DNA from: Tenrec ecaudatus
Taxonomy: Eukaryota > Chordata > Mammalia > Afrosoricida > Tenrecidae
Direction of reading: 5' to 3'
Length of the DNA: 64,000 nucleotides
Assembly: GCF_050624435.1 (NCBI RefSeq)
Contig: NC_134546.1
Location: 18,437,001 to 18,501,000, forward strand
Shown here: in pieces, positions 41,296 through 53,389 of the stretch
Numbering within the stretch: the first letter of the stretch is position 1
Layout: every line of letters starts with the position of its first letter
Program-made: the position numbers and the translations under genes
Notes under the pieces: model-generated
What the model was told of the DNA's origin: nothing
The model's input: the letters and a program-made list of their open reading frames with translations, nothing else
The model's database searches: none

Positions 41296-42424
41296 GTGAG
41301 CCTGCAGTCAAGAAAGGTGGTGACTCACTTGAACCCTGAGGGTGTGGGGGCTGGAGGACCCTGGTCAAGGTTCACAAAGCCACCGAGGAGAGGGCACACA
41401 GGGTCTTGTTCACCACATTTCAGAAAACTGAAAGAAACATGGGGTGCCCTGAAGCCCGAGAGGTTCTTTGGATCGGTCCTTCCATTCACTCACCCTCTCT
41501 CCTTGTTTCAAAAAGTATTAGAGGCAGTCAGTCTACAAAGGATGCATAAAAAGCCGAAAAGCATACCTTCAAAACAGGAGGCGAGAAAGCATGGAAAATC
41601 AGGGCAGGGGGAGAATAGGACAGAAATAATGTTCTTTCATTTTGTGTGGGCTCCAAGCAGCTTTCAAAACAGGAGTCCAGGGTCCTGAACAGCTTCTTCT
41701 TCCTCTGTCCACCTCCCTTAGTTTAGCACCCACACTCCCTCATTCTTGTAGGCCCCCCTTTAGTCCCCTCTGGCTGTGCAAACCCCCTCCCTTATGCCCC
41801 TTCTTTGAGGGTTCTGAGCCTCCAAATCGCTGCCTTCGTACTCTCTGTTGAAATGGCCATTTTGTCTGATCTCAGAGAGGGTCAAAATATTAAGCCAGCA
41901 AGCAGCGCTCAGATGTGGCTCTGTGGATGCGCTGCCTGGCGAGCGTTAGAACTAAGGAAGACCACAGATTCCTAGCCCACATCTAAGAGGTCTGCTTCAG
42001 CAGGTTTGGTGTACAGCTCTGGGATGTCTACTATTTTGAAGCATCCCTAGGAAACCTGATGCACAGTCAGGTTTGAGCCACCTGAAGCTAAGGGCCTCCT
42101 GTCACTGAAGGCACTCCAGCAAAGGCTTGCTGAATAATCCAACAGGAACTCAGTGTATTCAGAGGTGATCTGCGGAGAGGGGGTAGGGTGGGTTCTTTAT
42201 GAGCTACTTTTTTTTTTAACTCCTAGATTCTAGGTTTGCAGAATAACTCATACAAAGGTATAAATAAGCCTAAGATAACCTGAACCCAGATCCTTTTAAC
42301 AGAGGACTCTCCATCACCAAAATGGATCTGCTGCAGGGGATGCTAATTTCAGGCGCTGTGACTCAGTGAAATGAAGAATTTCAAACAAGGTAGGCGTGGA
42401 GATCTTCCCGTTGTTCCTTTAAAT

Positions 42425-42625
42425 CAGCGGCTCCCAAACTTGGCTGATCTTCAGCGTCGTCTGGGAAGCCTTTTAAAAATACAGATTGTTGGGCTCCTCT
42501 CCAGAGCTACTGAATTTGAATCTTAGGGTGGGGGTGGTTCCCAGAAATGGATAATTAATTAAGAAGAAAAAAAAAAGCTCCCCTGATGGATTGGATCTCT
42601 GGCCAAGTTTGGGAATCTTGGTTTT
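42425..42625 (+). mobile_element. MER5A-like hAT fossil
   Basis: 'cagcggctcccaaacttggc', then 'ctgggaagccttttaaaaat' and 'gggctcctctccagagctact', closing 'ccaagtttgggaatc', follows the MER5A pattern. It is an old, shared eutherian element. Confidence 0.6.
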
Positions 42626-42949
42626 AAACCATTGACTATGGACACAGCCTCTTCTCTTTGTTTATAAGGGCCTTATGACGCCTCTAGGTAGCATCAGAAG
42701 TCGTCTGAGGACAAATTGTAAGACACATTTTACATAATGGGTATGGAACATTGTAAATGTGTTTGCTGTACATGTAAGACAGGTGAAAAAGTATACAATA
42801 TGTTCGAGAAGGGATGGACTTTGCAGAGATGGGATGCTATGTCCACATAACTCGGAGAGTTACCACAGTGGGTGATTCAGTAGCAAAGCCATGGCAGATC
42901 AACTATAGAAGGAAGATCCTCTTTCTTTGCGATCCCATGGTTTATGCCT

Positions 42950-43300
42950 GTCTTAGTTACTAGTACTCTTGAAAGGAAATACCACAAGTGGGTGACTATC
43001 AAGAACAGAAATTCCACACACACAAAATGAACAGAAATTCATTTTCTCATAGTTCAGGAGGCTAGAAACCCAAATCAGGGCCTCAGCTTGGCTAATTCCC
43101 GTCTGGGACCAGCCTTGCATCTTGGGTCTAGGTGCTCTTTTGGTCACTCTGAAGTGATTGGGTTTAGGACCCATTCCACTCTGGTATGACCTTGTGAACC
43201 TGACAAAAGAAAACCCATTCCCCAACAGGATTACATCAATAGATACGGGAGCCAATGCTACAATATAGATTTTGGGGTCACAATTGAATCTGTAACAGGT
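42950..43300 (-). repeat. Old interspersed repeat, eutherian type
   Basis: 'aaataccacaagtgggtgac', 'cattttctcatagttcagga' and 'gattttggggtcacaattga' follow a pattern common in placental genomes. The family name is not certain. Confidence 0.45.
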
Positions 43301-43307
43301 TTGGGCT

Positions 43308-43505
43308 GTGTTTTCCAAAAGTGGGCGATACTGCCTCCTGGTGGGCACTGGAGCGATCCAGGGGGGCTGTACAAGCAGATGCTTACTTACACAGTCGTGG
43401 ATTATGAGCTAGAGTACAAGTTTTTTATCACCAGGAAGCCCTAAGTAAATTTTTTTTTCTTGAAAAGGGGGCAGTAGGCCAAATAAGTTTGGGAGCCTAT
43501 GCTCA
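43308..43505 (+). mobile_element. hAT-like non-autonomous element (second family), GCKR region
   Basis: 'gtgttttccaaaagtgggcg' start and 'ggccaaataagtttgggagc' end, with the internal word 'ggggcagtaggcc'. It is the same family as 23888-24124 in the other orientation. Confidence 0.55.
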
Positions 43506-44626
43506 AGGGAGATAACAAGTTTGTAGCTTTCTTGTCTCCTTAAGAAATTGTTTTGTAAAAAAAAAAGAAATTGTTTTGTTTTTGATTAATTCACCGATGA
43601 AAGGGATGTTTGCCAGCTTTTAGGTACCACACTAGCTTGGTTCTCTAATTAGGAATGTTATCCCCCCTCAGGTTCACTGTTTGGAGGGATTTCCAGGATA
43701 TATTTACAGGATGTGCAGGACTTCTGATGGTCCCTCAGACTGAACATACGTTGGCAATTCTGACACTTGGCAAACAGACATCCGCCTGGGGTCCTGCAGA
43801 GAGTGTGGCTTGTGCGGGCACCTCAAAGGAACAGGACACAAAAAGGTGCTAGTGTCAGGCTGGATTTCAAATATTGTTTGGGGCTTACGTTACAGAATGT
43901 TCTACGAAACACCGTCCTTGCAATGTAGAGATAAGAAGCCCAGTGAGCTCTGTAGAGTTGGTGACCTCAACTCCCAACCCCATTCTGACCTTTGATCCTG
44001 GCCCCCAGCTGAGGTCCCTCTCTGAGATTCTCAAGGACAATCCTCTCACGTCTGTCTCTCTTGAAGCCCAGAAATGATCCCATTGTAGACTGGAGGTCAG
44101 CACTCCTCCAAGGTGCAGAGTGGATGCCAAAATTGCACGAGAAATAGGAAGGTAAGGTCTCTCTCTCCTTTCCCCGCTCTCTCCCGTAGCCCCGGCGCCT
44201 TGGGATTCCTCGCTCCTGCCTTAGGGCCTCTGATTTTAGAGTCTGTTACAGCTTGTCAACATCCTGAAGCAGTGCATCGGCTGAAATGTTATAAATCACA
44301 TTCCATCTTCTTTTACTTTTTCACCTTAAGATGCTTTAACTTCATTATGATCCCGTGTCTCAGATCAGTCGTCACTAAACCCTGAAATGCTCTAGGGGCT
44401 ATATTTTGCATCTGTGTGTAGAAAGTATTGACTAGAATGATGAATTGCCTTATTTTGTCTTATCTCTTTCATATGTTCAAATTTCAAATATGAGCTTAAC
44501 AAAAATGAGATGCGGTTTCATTGCCCAGCCTTTGTAATCCTCTCCGAAATGAGGTGTGCCTTCTCAACCTCCAGTGCTCTGTTGTTGTAGTCCACCTCTG
44601 AATCGCGGCTGAGTCTCATGAACATG

Positions 44627-44905
44627 AGATCTAGTGGTGTGGTGGTTCACAGCTTGGCTTCTAACAAAAGGTCTGCAGTTCAAACCCCCAAGTGACTGAC
44701 TTTGGGGAGGAAAGACCTGATGATCTGCCCTGGTGATGTCAAAATGGGTCCCTTTGCTTCCAAATCAAGAGCCCTTCTGGAGTGGTGGGTTATGTATTAA
44801 GCTGCTTAACACAAGGTCAGCAGTTCACAACCACCAGCCGCTCCATGGGAGAAAGAGGAGGCTGTCTACTCCGGGAAAGATTCAAATGGACTGGATGGCA
44901 CCAGA
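44627..44905 (+). repeat. Two AfroSINE copies in tandem
   Basis: Sense copies at 44627-44755 ('gatctagtggtgtggtggtt') and 44766-44905 ('cttctggagtggtgggttat', 'ggtcagcagttcacaaccac'), both incomplete at the 3' end. Confidence 0.7.
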
Positions 44906-46103
44906 TCCCATTACTTTGGCCAAAGGCCTTGGCCAAAGCCCCATCCATCCTTCCCCTGCCAGCGACAGGCACATCCGCGGCATTCCATATTACACCAGCT
45001 CCGGTCTTGCATCTTCCAAGTGCACTCTCTTCTCTCTGCAACTGTTCACTTTTAATCTCGCTTTTGCAGTCACAACTTGTTCCTATCACGTGTCATCTCT
45101 CTGCAGTGATCTCTTTTCTGTTTTGCCTGCTGTGTTGCCTACCTGGACCATGACCGCAGCTGCTTTATTGATCTGTCCAAAGCCTATGACATCTGGTGTC
45201 TGGACTGACCAACGACTGTAAGAGAATCCTGCGGGAGGAAGTGTGGGAACGTTCTCCGGCTAATGGGAAAGCCACTCGGCGTGGGTTTTCTTTTCTTTCT
45301 GCTGTGATTTGGGTGAAAGTGTACAGAGTCTATTATTGGTTTTCCATTCTACAATTCACACGCCTTTTGATTCATAACACTGACTGCCGCACCTCCAGGG
45401 TAGCTCTTCCCACTTGCTCCTAAGTTGATTGTCCTAAGGAGCGGCCCCTCCCTAGCATGACTGTTCACCTAATAGATTTGGCTTGTCGTTTGAGCGAGAG
45501 GAGGGTGAGCTAGGCTGCATGCCTGAAGGGCGTCTAGGGGGCCATCTCAGGGGTTCCACTAGTCTCTCTCAGACCAGAAAGCCCGGTCTTTGTCATTGAT
45601 TTGAGTTTTGTTCCACATTTTTCTCCCACTCTCTCCATGACCCTTTAGAGAGGTCAGCACCGGTAGCCAGGCACTACCTAGCTCTCCTGGTCTCGGTGTG
45701 GTGGAGGCTGGTGTTCACGCGGTCCACTAGTCCCTTGGGTGAACTGTTTCCTTGCGACTGTGATTCTCATCACAATCCTTTGCTCTGGACAGGGAGAGAG
45801 CAGCAGGGGCACCTCGCAGGCTTTGAAGACCCCATCACTGCTCAGCACACTAGGATGCAGAGCATTGTCTTCGTGGACGAGGGTATGTGAACTGACCTTG
45901 GTGTCCCCTCGGATGATTTCTCCCCCACTGAGTCCTGGCTGTTCCACAGGAATGACGAAAGGTGGCCCTTTGCCTCCTCTTCCTCTCTCAGCTGCATTCT
46001 CACAGTGCACAGGGGCCACCGTGCAGGCCTGATGGTCATTGCCCAGTGGCCTCTTCATCCTCTTCTCTCTCTCCACCCCTCCCTCATCCCCTTGCCTTCT
46101 TAG

Positions 46104-46222
46104 CCCGAGGTCCTCCGCAGCTCCTCTCAGAAGAAAGGTGGAAGTGCCACTAGGATCCTCCTGGAAACCCTGTTCCTGGCAGCTCACAAGTCTATGGAGC
46201 GGGACATTGCAGCCTCTCAGAG
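46104..46222 (+). pseudogene. GCKR: GCKR exon relic (PEVLRSSSQKKGGSATR...IAASQR)
   Basis: Open throughout, with acceptor 'ccttcttag' and donor 'ag|gtaggg'. It encodes KGGSATRILLETLFLAAHK, matching human KGGSATKILLETLLLAAHK. A preserved exon like this argues for fairly recent loss or chance survival. Confidence 0.9.
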
Positions 46223-46589
46223 GTAGGGTGGTCCTGGACAAGAACGAGGTCAGAGTCAGACAAGGACCAGGAGGCAAGGACCACCCTGCCTCCGTTAGGC
46301 AAGAGGGAGGGCTGGAGTTGGTGGGGACCCAGCCAGTGCCGATTGAGAGACTAGGCTGGCTGCTTCTTCTCTGGGCAAGGAACGGGCTGGTGAATGACGT
46401 CATCCCCACCATGAGACCAGAGCCTGGTTTGCTTCCAGTGGACTTGGAGTTCTCAGGTCACACACCTAACCCTTGAACCAGCCTAGATCACCCAAAGTTC
46501 ACCCCGCTCCTATGACTCCGTTCATGCAGGGACCATGCAGATCGGCCATGGAAGAGCTCCTTCGGCCTTGGGTCTACTCCCCTCTGCAG

Positions 46590-46780
46590 CAGGGACTCTC
46601 AACATTCCTCACACCGTAACCCTTTCATACACTTCCTCATGTGGTGGGGACCCCCAACCATAACAGTATTTTCACTGCTCCTTCATCACTGTCATTTTGC
46701 TACTGTTCTGAATCGGGTGACCCCTTGAAAGGGTTGTTCGACCCCTAAAGGGGTCGCAAACCACAGGTTGAGAACCACGG
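46590..46780 (-). mobile_element. SPIN/URR1-like non-autonomous hAT element
   Basis: 191 bp, from 'cagggactctcaacattcc' to 'ggttgagaaccacgg', with a perfect 8-bp target duplication ctctgcag on both sides (46582-46589 and 46781-46788). It sits in a former GCKR intron. Confidence 0.9.
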
Positions 46781-47335
46781 CTCTGCAGGATCCCTAGTCC
46801 AGTGCTAAATCAGCTGACAGAGCGCCCATTTACCTCAACTCTCAGATGTCTCAACTGTCTTCCTGGACCCCATCCTCTTCCTCATAGGCCCCAGATGCCC
46901 TGGTCTCTTTCTCTGCTTTTTCCTTTTCTGCCCCTGGAAGCCCTTTCAGAATGCCGCCTGGCCCCCCTCTGTACCTCCACCAGCCACCAGTAGAACTTAG
47001 CTTTAAGGAACTGTGCCTCTTCCTCTCCATGGCAGGGGGCACTCGGCCTTTCTGAGGGGTGGCCTTAGGAGCTGGTAGCCTTCCCCCCAGATGCCTACAG
47101 ATGAGTGAGCTCATCAAGTGACCTACAACCAAAGTCCCAAGGTTGCAGCCTGATGAAGCCAGCCAGCACCATGCATTTAGAGGGGGAAGGTGGCCTGGGG
47201 TCAGAGAATAGGGGAAATGCTCTGAGACATGGTAATGGGCAGGGTGTTTGGGACCTACATGTTGGAGGTCCTGGTAGACTTTTTAAGAGAAAAAAAATCA
47301 TATACATCTTTCTCTGATCTCTGACCACTTTCCTT

Positions 47336-47435
47336 TGTGATCCCATCATGTCCTGAGCCATTCCCAGCCTGGAGAAGAAAGGCTGGGTGTATTGCCATCA
47401 TGGATGGTGTAGAGTGCATCCACACCGTTGGTGCT
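47336..47435 (+). pseudogene. GCKR: GCKR exon relic (SLEKKG ... IAIMDGVECIHTVGA) with stop
   Basis: The codon aligned with lysine in human LMKSVSTSLEKK is TGA (47354-47356). About 29 nt, the segment for LVGWQTLGI, are missing near 47388, which shifts frame before IAIMDGVECIHTVGA. The expected donor reads 'gctag|gggg', with no GT. Confidence 0.88.
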
Positions 47436-47770
47436 AGGGGGGACCCCATTCCAACCTCTCATCCTGATTTTACCGGATCCCAACTGATCGGTCAGCTATC
47501 CAGATTCTTCCCTCCTCCCAAGATCCGGGGACTCTTCATTCAATGGTTTTCCACTCCTGCCCAAACAGGCATTTGAACCCTCCCGCAGTTCCTGTTCCCT
47601 TCGCTCCTACTGTACGCTGATGATGCCTCCGCACCCAACTCCCCCCACCCCACAACTTCACTATAGCTTGAAACGCCCGAGTCTTCCTTCCCAGCTCTGT
47701 TGACACCTCCAAGCCTAAAACCTTCCTTTCCTAAAAACCCAGCATTCTTTCATGTCCTGAAATCCCCCAG

Positions 47771-47847
47771 ACTTCCAAGGCAGCTGTGGCTCTCTCATCG
47801 GTGATCACAATGACATGTTTAACCAGAAGGCTAGACCCACCAACCAG
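47771..47847 (+). pseudogene. GCKR: GCKR exon relic (DFQGSCGSLIGDHNDMFNQK)
   Basis: The frame is open, with acceptor 'aatcccccag' and donor 'caaccag|gtggga'. GSLIGDHNDMFNQKA matches human GFLIGDHSDMFNQKA. The relic's 77-nt length equals that expected for the human exon. Confidence 0.88.
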
Positions 47848-47957
47848 GTGGGAGGAGATTGGCACTTGGGGAATTCATTATGACCACTGGTGTGCAGAGG
47901 GTGGGAGAAAGGGGGCAGGTGCAGAGAGGTAGGGGAGGGCAATGGGATGGTCTAGAT

Positions 47958-48147
47958 CAGCGGTTCTCAACCTGTGGGTCATAACCCCTTTTGGGGTCGA
48001 ATGACCCTTTCACAGGGGCCGCCTGATTCGTAACAGTAGCAAAATGACAGTGATGAAGTAGCAATGAAAATAATTTTATGGTTGGGGGGCCACAACATGA
48101 GGAAGTGTATGGAAGGGCCACAGCATTAGGAAGGTTGAGAACCACTG
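47958..48147 (+). mobile_element. SPIN/URR1-like non-autonomous hAT element
   Basis: 190 bp in the opposite orientation to the other three, from 'cagcggttctcaacctgtg' to 'ggttgagaaccactg'. The target duplication gtctagat / gtctagaa matches at 7 of 8. Confidence 0.9.
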
Positions 48148-48356
48148 GTCTAGAATACCAGGTAGTGTATGGGGAAGCACACGGTGAAAACGCTACCCTC
48201 AGTCCCAACCCTGATTCTAGTCCAAGGCTCTTGTACTGACGCGGTGGGCCATCCTGAGCAAAATACTTCACCTCCTTGATTCTGTTTTTATCATCTGTAA
48301 ATGAGAGGTGGCCTCAAAAGTTCTCTTCAGTATACAAATCCATGTTCTGGCTCTAG

Positions 48357-48452
48357 CGGGCCCAGTTCTCCTTCTCCCAGGAGGACATCCTGACTTTCGT
48401 CCTGCCATCCTCATGGAAGTTGATAGCGTGCTGTTCATTTTCACCCTGGATG
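48357..48452 (+). pseudogene. GCKR: GCKR exon relic (RAQFSFSQEDILTFVLPS / MEVDSVLFIFTLD)
   Basis: QFSFSQEDILTFVLPS is followed by a one-base deletion near 48410, then MEVDSVLFIFTLD in a second frame. The donor after GATG is 'ggagca', so GT has become GG. Confidence 0.88.
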
Positions 48453-48609
48453 GGAGCAAGAAGATGGGCGTCATGGGGTGTGGGGCTGGGGGCAGTACAA
48501 TGATCATTTTCTGGGTCTTGGAACAGGTGCTCAGAGATAAGGACAGAGCAAATATCCCGAGGGGACCCAAGGAAACAGGAGGAACAGCTGGACAGCTGGA
48601 CTTTCCTAG

Positions 48610-48704
48610 ACAAGCTCACGGAGGTGCAGACACTGGTGGAGCAGGTGAAAGAGAAGATCCCCAACACTCAAGCCCTGCAACCCAGTACTGTGGGGCAGTC
48701 CTTG
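48610..48704 (+). pseudogene. GCKR: GCKR exon relic (DKLTEVQTLVEQVKEK...)
   Basis: Open after acceptor 'ctttcctag': KLTEVQTLVEQVKEKIPNTQ, then STVGQSL. The sequence after TCCTTG ('gagaggagg') is not a clear donor, so the exon runs on in frame into the next relic. Confidence 0.85.
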
Positions 48705-48770
48705 GAGAGGAGGCTCTGGGATGGCAGTTACCGTAAGGCCTTCCTAGGGATGCCCATCCTGTTTCTCTCT

Positions 48771-48846
48771 CTGAAGAAGCTCTTTCCTGCCATCACCAGC
48801 ATCACATGGCTACTGGTCTTTGAATCTGAAGGGAACTTCATCCAGG
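48771..48846 (+). pseudogene. GCKR: GCKR exon relic (LKKLFPAITSITWLLVFESEG)
   Basis: LKKLFPAITSITW, then EGNFIQ, matches human LKKLFPSIISITW and EGNFIQ, with one codon fewer in the middle. The sequence just before it ('gtttctctct') has no AG acceptor. Confidence 0.88.
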
Positions 48847-49159
48847 GATTAAGAATGAGAAGGTCCTGTCTGGAATGAGGGTGGGGAGGGGTGGGAGATT
48901 CCAGAAACTGGGATGTGAAGGCTAGAGCTGGACCTCCACAAAGCTAGCTGAGCAAATTCTACCTACACTGGAATGACCTGAACTAATTGGCAGACTCTAG
49001 TGCATTCAATTATATCCACAGGAATAGGGGCTAGAATTACAACTCATTTTGGGGGTGGGAACGATCCAATCTATCACACCCTGCAGAGAGGTTTATAAGC
49101 CAGCAAAGCATGTTCCCCCATGCTGTGATAAACCTTAGATAACATTGTTCTTTTTATTT

Positions 49160-49345
49160 TATTTCATTTTAAATCATTTTATTGGGGGCACCTACAACTC
49201 TTATCACAATCCATCCATCCATTGTGTCAAGCACATTTTTACATTTGTTGCCATCATCATTCTCTAAACATTTTCTTTCTACTTGAGCCCTTGGTATCAG
49301 CTCTTCATTTTCTCCCCATCCTCTCCTCCATCCACATTGTTCTTT
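49160..49345 (-). repeat. LINE-like 3' end, antisense
   Basis: 'aaatcattttattgggggca', 'tgtgtcaagcacatttttac', 'cttgagcccttggtatcagc'. Confidence 0.75.
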
Positions 49346-49369
49346 TTGGTATCTGCTAATCAGCACAGC

Positions 49370-49960
49370 AAAAAAGAAAAAGACATTTCAGTGTTGTTTT
49401 TCCCTCTTTAGGTATTATTTATTTTGTTGTTGTTGAGGGTATACACAGCAACATACATGCCATTTCAACAGTTCCTGCACATACACAATCCAGCCTTATT
49501 CAGTCTACCTTTGAGTGGTGCAGCATTCGCCCTATCCTTTTCTAAGCTCTTCCTCCCACATTAAAACAAACTCACTCTCGCCTTCCCCCCAGGTAGCTGA
49601 TAGAGAACCAAATACTCAAGGCAGACCTGTTTAACTCCTTAAGCTCAACTACTGTTGAAGTTTACGCCGAGTTCAGTGAGTTCAGGGGCTACTTTTGTTT
49701 GAATGGTTAAGAGTATCTCAGAGCAATAGTTTCAAGAGTTCATTGATCCTCTGATCTTGAGTTCATGAGAAAGTCTAGAGCCCATAAGAAGTTTAAAATT
49801 CTATTCCGCATCACCCCTTCCTTTTCAACAGGCTTGCTCTATGGAATCTGTGTCCCAAATGTCTAGTAATGGTAGTCGGACACCATCCAGTTCTTCTGGT
49901 CTCATGGCAAAGGAGTGCTTCACGGAGGCAATTAGCTACGCATTCCATCTCCTACTGTTG
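49370..49960 (-). repeat. Unclassified retroelement-like segment, antisense
   Basis: Starts with T-rich text, then 'gagggtatacacagcaacat' and 'ccatttcaacagttcctgca'. It resembles an antisense LINE 3' UTR, but no named family is recognised. Confidence 0.35.
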
Positions 49961-50169
49961 TTGTCATTTATATTTAATTCATTTTGATTTGATGACAATG
50001 AGTACAGAAGTTGACTTCGGAAAGATAGATAGATATTGGCCATTTGGGTTTTTTCCTTCCATGTCTTGCTTCTTTATAGTTTTTGCCCCTAGGAAGGTAT
50101 TTTTCAATGGGTTTTGACCATAAAAGAATAGTCACTTTTATCTTACTGATTTGTAAGAATGGGTACATA

Positions 50170-53100
50170 TGACAAGGACAGCAGGCGTCTCTCTTTTCTG
50201 CTCACATTTTCCACGTTTTTCATTTACCTTTTATTTATGCATTTTTAAAAGGAAATTTAATTTACTCTTACCATATCAAAGGGAACCATACCGCTGGGAA
50301 CCATGCAGAACCACAATAACAGACTATGGAAAAGACTTCTTCGAGGGTTTGGGCCTATGTTGGGGGAAGGTTAGACTGTAGAGGTTTGCTTTGGATTGGA
50401 TGCCATCGGGGACTGGGGCGATCCTCTGACTGCAGAGATTTAGAAATGTTACTAAGCAGGAGGTAAATCTAACACTGTAATTGACAAAGCAGCCACGTCC
50501 CTCACCTTAACTGGGAGGGTGGGTATATGTATGCTTGTTCCATGACCACAGGAAGTGGTCCAGTTTTCTATGTATCATCTCATTACGGTCACCGAGTGAC
50601 CTCGGCTGATATTTGGTTTTCTATGAAATTGTTTACACTCAACAAGAAAATATCATGCCTTAGATGTGAGCATTGTGACAGCTCCCAGATGCCAAGGACA
50701 GCACTTCTCTTGTTCTTTTTGGCAAGGCAAGATCAAGTTGGGTCATAAAACATTAATGCCTGCTATCCAGATGGCAAAAGTGAGCGAATCTAAGCTGCTG
50801 ACGCATTTGATGTGACGAAGGCTCTAAAGTAGCATTTTAGACTAAAGTCAGGATACGTGGACCATCTGCAGTAAACAGGAACCAGCCTTAAAGACAGGCG
50901 CTCTCCATGAGCAAGCCTAGGCAATGGAAACATGTTCCAGAGTCCTGCGGGGTCTGTCTTAGGTAGCTTGGTGACTACTGTTTCCTTTTAGCCCTGTCAC
51001 AGGCTGTTCTACTTTCCCCAGCCCTTGAATAGGCACACCACAAAGTGCCCCTAAAAGGCAAACTCGCCTTTGACTGGCAGAGGAAATGAAGGGCTGTGTG
51101 CATTTCCTTGGTAACTCAAGCTGACGAGTTTAGAATGGTTGGCTGAGCTTTCGGTGGGGAAGATGGCTCCTTTGGACCTCCTGCTAGAGTCAGAGAGGTT
51201 TTTGGGGCTACAGGCTGTGTGAATTGTGCCCTTGCAGGGTGTCTACAGAGGAGGAGGAGGCAGCCGTGCCTCCTGGGAGTTCTCCGAAGTCATTTGTTCA
51301 TCTCATTGTAAAGGTTTATGGAATTCCTCGCCCCCGCCCCCGCCCCCAGGAGAACTTGGGAGATGTAGTGTAAGGTTTTTCCGAGTGGGTCATACCTTGG
51401 TTCTTGGTATGATGAACGATGAAAGAATTCATGCTGAAACCTGTTTTGTAATCCAGGTGGGTTTAGGAGAAGTTTCAGGTTTTACGGTCTCAAAAGGATA
51501 TGCACCAGTTCTGGGAAGCATGCCCAGCCGCGGGGAGGCCACACTGGGGTTCATACCTGGGTCGAACAACCACGTGGAAAAGATCACCCTCGCGTGCAGA
51601 TTTGGGGGGTGGCGATCCCAGGGGGCCAGAAGCCCAAAACCCCAAAGACGAAGAGCATGTGGGCCAAGAGGCTGTGGGCCCCGAGTAGACTGGAATGGGC
51701 TCATGTGTGCCTTCGAGCCCTCCTCTGCTGTGAGGAGCCAGGGGAGAGAGTGGCTGTCTCACAGCCAGGCTAATTTCAAACCCAGGCATGGTTGATGGTA
51801 TTGGTCGACCCCATTGCTGGGTTGATCCCACCTGGGTGATGTCATGAGCCTGGGCCTAGTTTAGACCGCCCAGGTGTACCTCCCACCTGGCTCAGGGGCT
51901 TGAGTAGGAGCATGCTCAGTTTGGAGTATTCATAGGCATCTGATGGTCGTCTGATTTCCTTCCAACCTCCTTTATGGGGGCCTCTGCAGGCATGGGAGGG
52001 GACACCCCCCTGCCCCTAGTTTTACAACTCGCAAAGTCAATGATTCTGAATACATAGGGTAAGTGAAGTCTGATGTCCACATGAGAAGGAGTGCCTTGTT
52101 GAATACAGACCGTATCCAGAGTATAAGCATCATTTAGTATCGCAGGAATAAGCTACACTTTTGTCCCTCCACGTGAGCATATTCCTGGACTGGAGTGAAA
52201 TTGTCCCTACAGAGCAGGTTGAGTGTCTTGGAATAAGACAAATATTAGTTTCCATTCCTAAGGGCTCTTTGGATATTTTTTATGTGAAGAAGTTTTACTT
52301 GACGTTTTTTAAATACTGAAATCGATTAACCTGACTTTATCTTTTACTCAGCGTTAGTTATTCTCTTTCAAAATGTACAGAAATTATTGATCGAAGGAAT
52401 TGTCCACTGGGGCTTTTGAAATACTAACTTGCTGAAATATGTGTGATGGAAAACCCTCTCACTTTTATTTGGAAAGGTCTCAAGCCTGAAGAAAGTTTGG
52501 GAAGAAGACTACAATGAGCATAGACTTTCCGTCCTTCAGTAACATTTGTTTCATCGTCCTCTTTTCCCCTGAATCATTTGAAAGCTAATTGGGGGTATCA
52601 TGACACTTCACACTAAGTATCTCAGCATGCAGAGAGCAAGGGCATTCCCCCACATCAGCGCAGTGTGATTATCCCACCCCGGACATGGGAGTGAGCACAG
52701 TGCTCAGTCTTGAGGGTAACAATAGGAGATATTGTTCTTATCTTCTAGATGTAGTTTGAGCTGCTGATCTTTCAGTTAACAACTGAATGCTTAACCAGGC
52801 CCCCTTCTATATGAGCTTAGCCCACTTCATTTCCTTCCGGGCTCTAGTTCCCTCAGATGAAGAAATGGGGATAGAAAGCACGTCCCGGTGGGGTTATTAT
52901 GAGGATTAAGTGGAATTCGTTCATTTTTCAACAAGAATGTAGTGATCAACAGCTATGGGTCAATAACTGGCAAAAAGACCAGAGCTCTGGATACAAAGAA
53001 GACCCCCATCTCTGCCCTTCAGCAGAGTGTGGTGCAGGGGAAGGAATCCAAGGACTTCTGGCTCCTACTCTATCTGGTACCCAGGGAGAAGGAAGAAAAA

Positions 53101-53380
53101 TTTGACAAGAGCAAATTCCCACTTGAAAGGATTCAAAGAAAGTATCCATCTACCAGGCGTCAAAACCACAAATGTAAAAAAATAACAAAAAACCCACACA
53201 TGTGTGAAACCACCTGTTTTGTCCGGTATAGTTTAGGCTTAGGACTGTCCCAACGTTGAAACCCTGTGCCCGTCAAGGAAATGACACCTGCATTTTGGCC
53301 TCAGGGTTTCAACCCCTGGACTTCTGTCTCCAGAGTCACGCCTGGCCTGCTGCTCTCCCCTGCTCCCATTTCTGATATCT
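50170..53380. other. Former GCKR intron, mostly unassigned
   Basis: No GCKR exon is found. A 189-codon plus-strand frame at 51226 and its antisense shadow have no recognisable domain. A MIR fragment lies at 52835. Confidence 0.5.
52835..52930 (+). repeat. MIR 3' fragment
   Basis: 'ccctcagatgaagaaatggg', 'gttattatgaggattaagtg'. Confidence 0.55.
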
Positions 53381-53389
53381 CCCTATCAG

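Noticed and set aside
41515-41590. Possible GCKR exon (lysine-rich frame with 'RMHKKPK')
   Set aside because: Only vague likeness to the RQVAERMQKMQEKQK segment; no splice sites and no extended match.
45678-46412. 244-codon minus-strand open frame
   Set aside because: It is antisense to the open GCKR relic at 46104-46222, has no recognisable domain and lacks splice or promoter support.
51226-51795. 189-codon plus-strand open frame
   Set aside because: No domain, and overlaps long frames on the other strand in GC-rich DNA; not supported as a gene.
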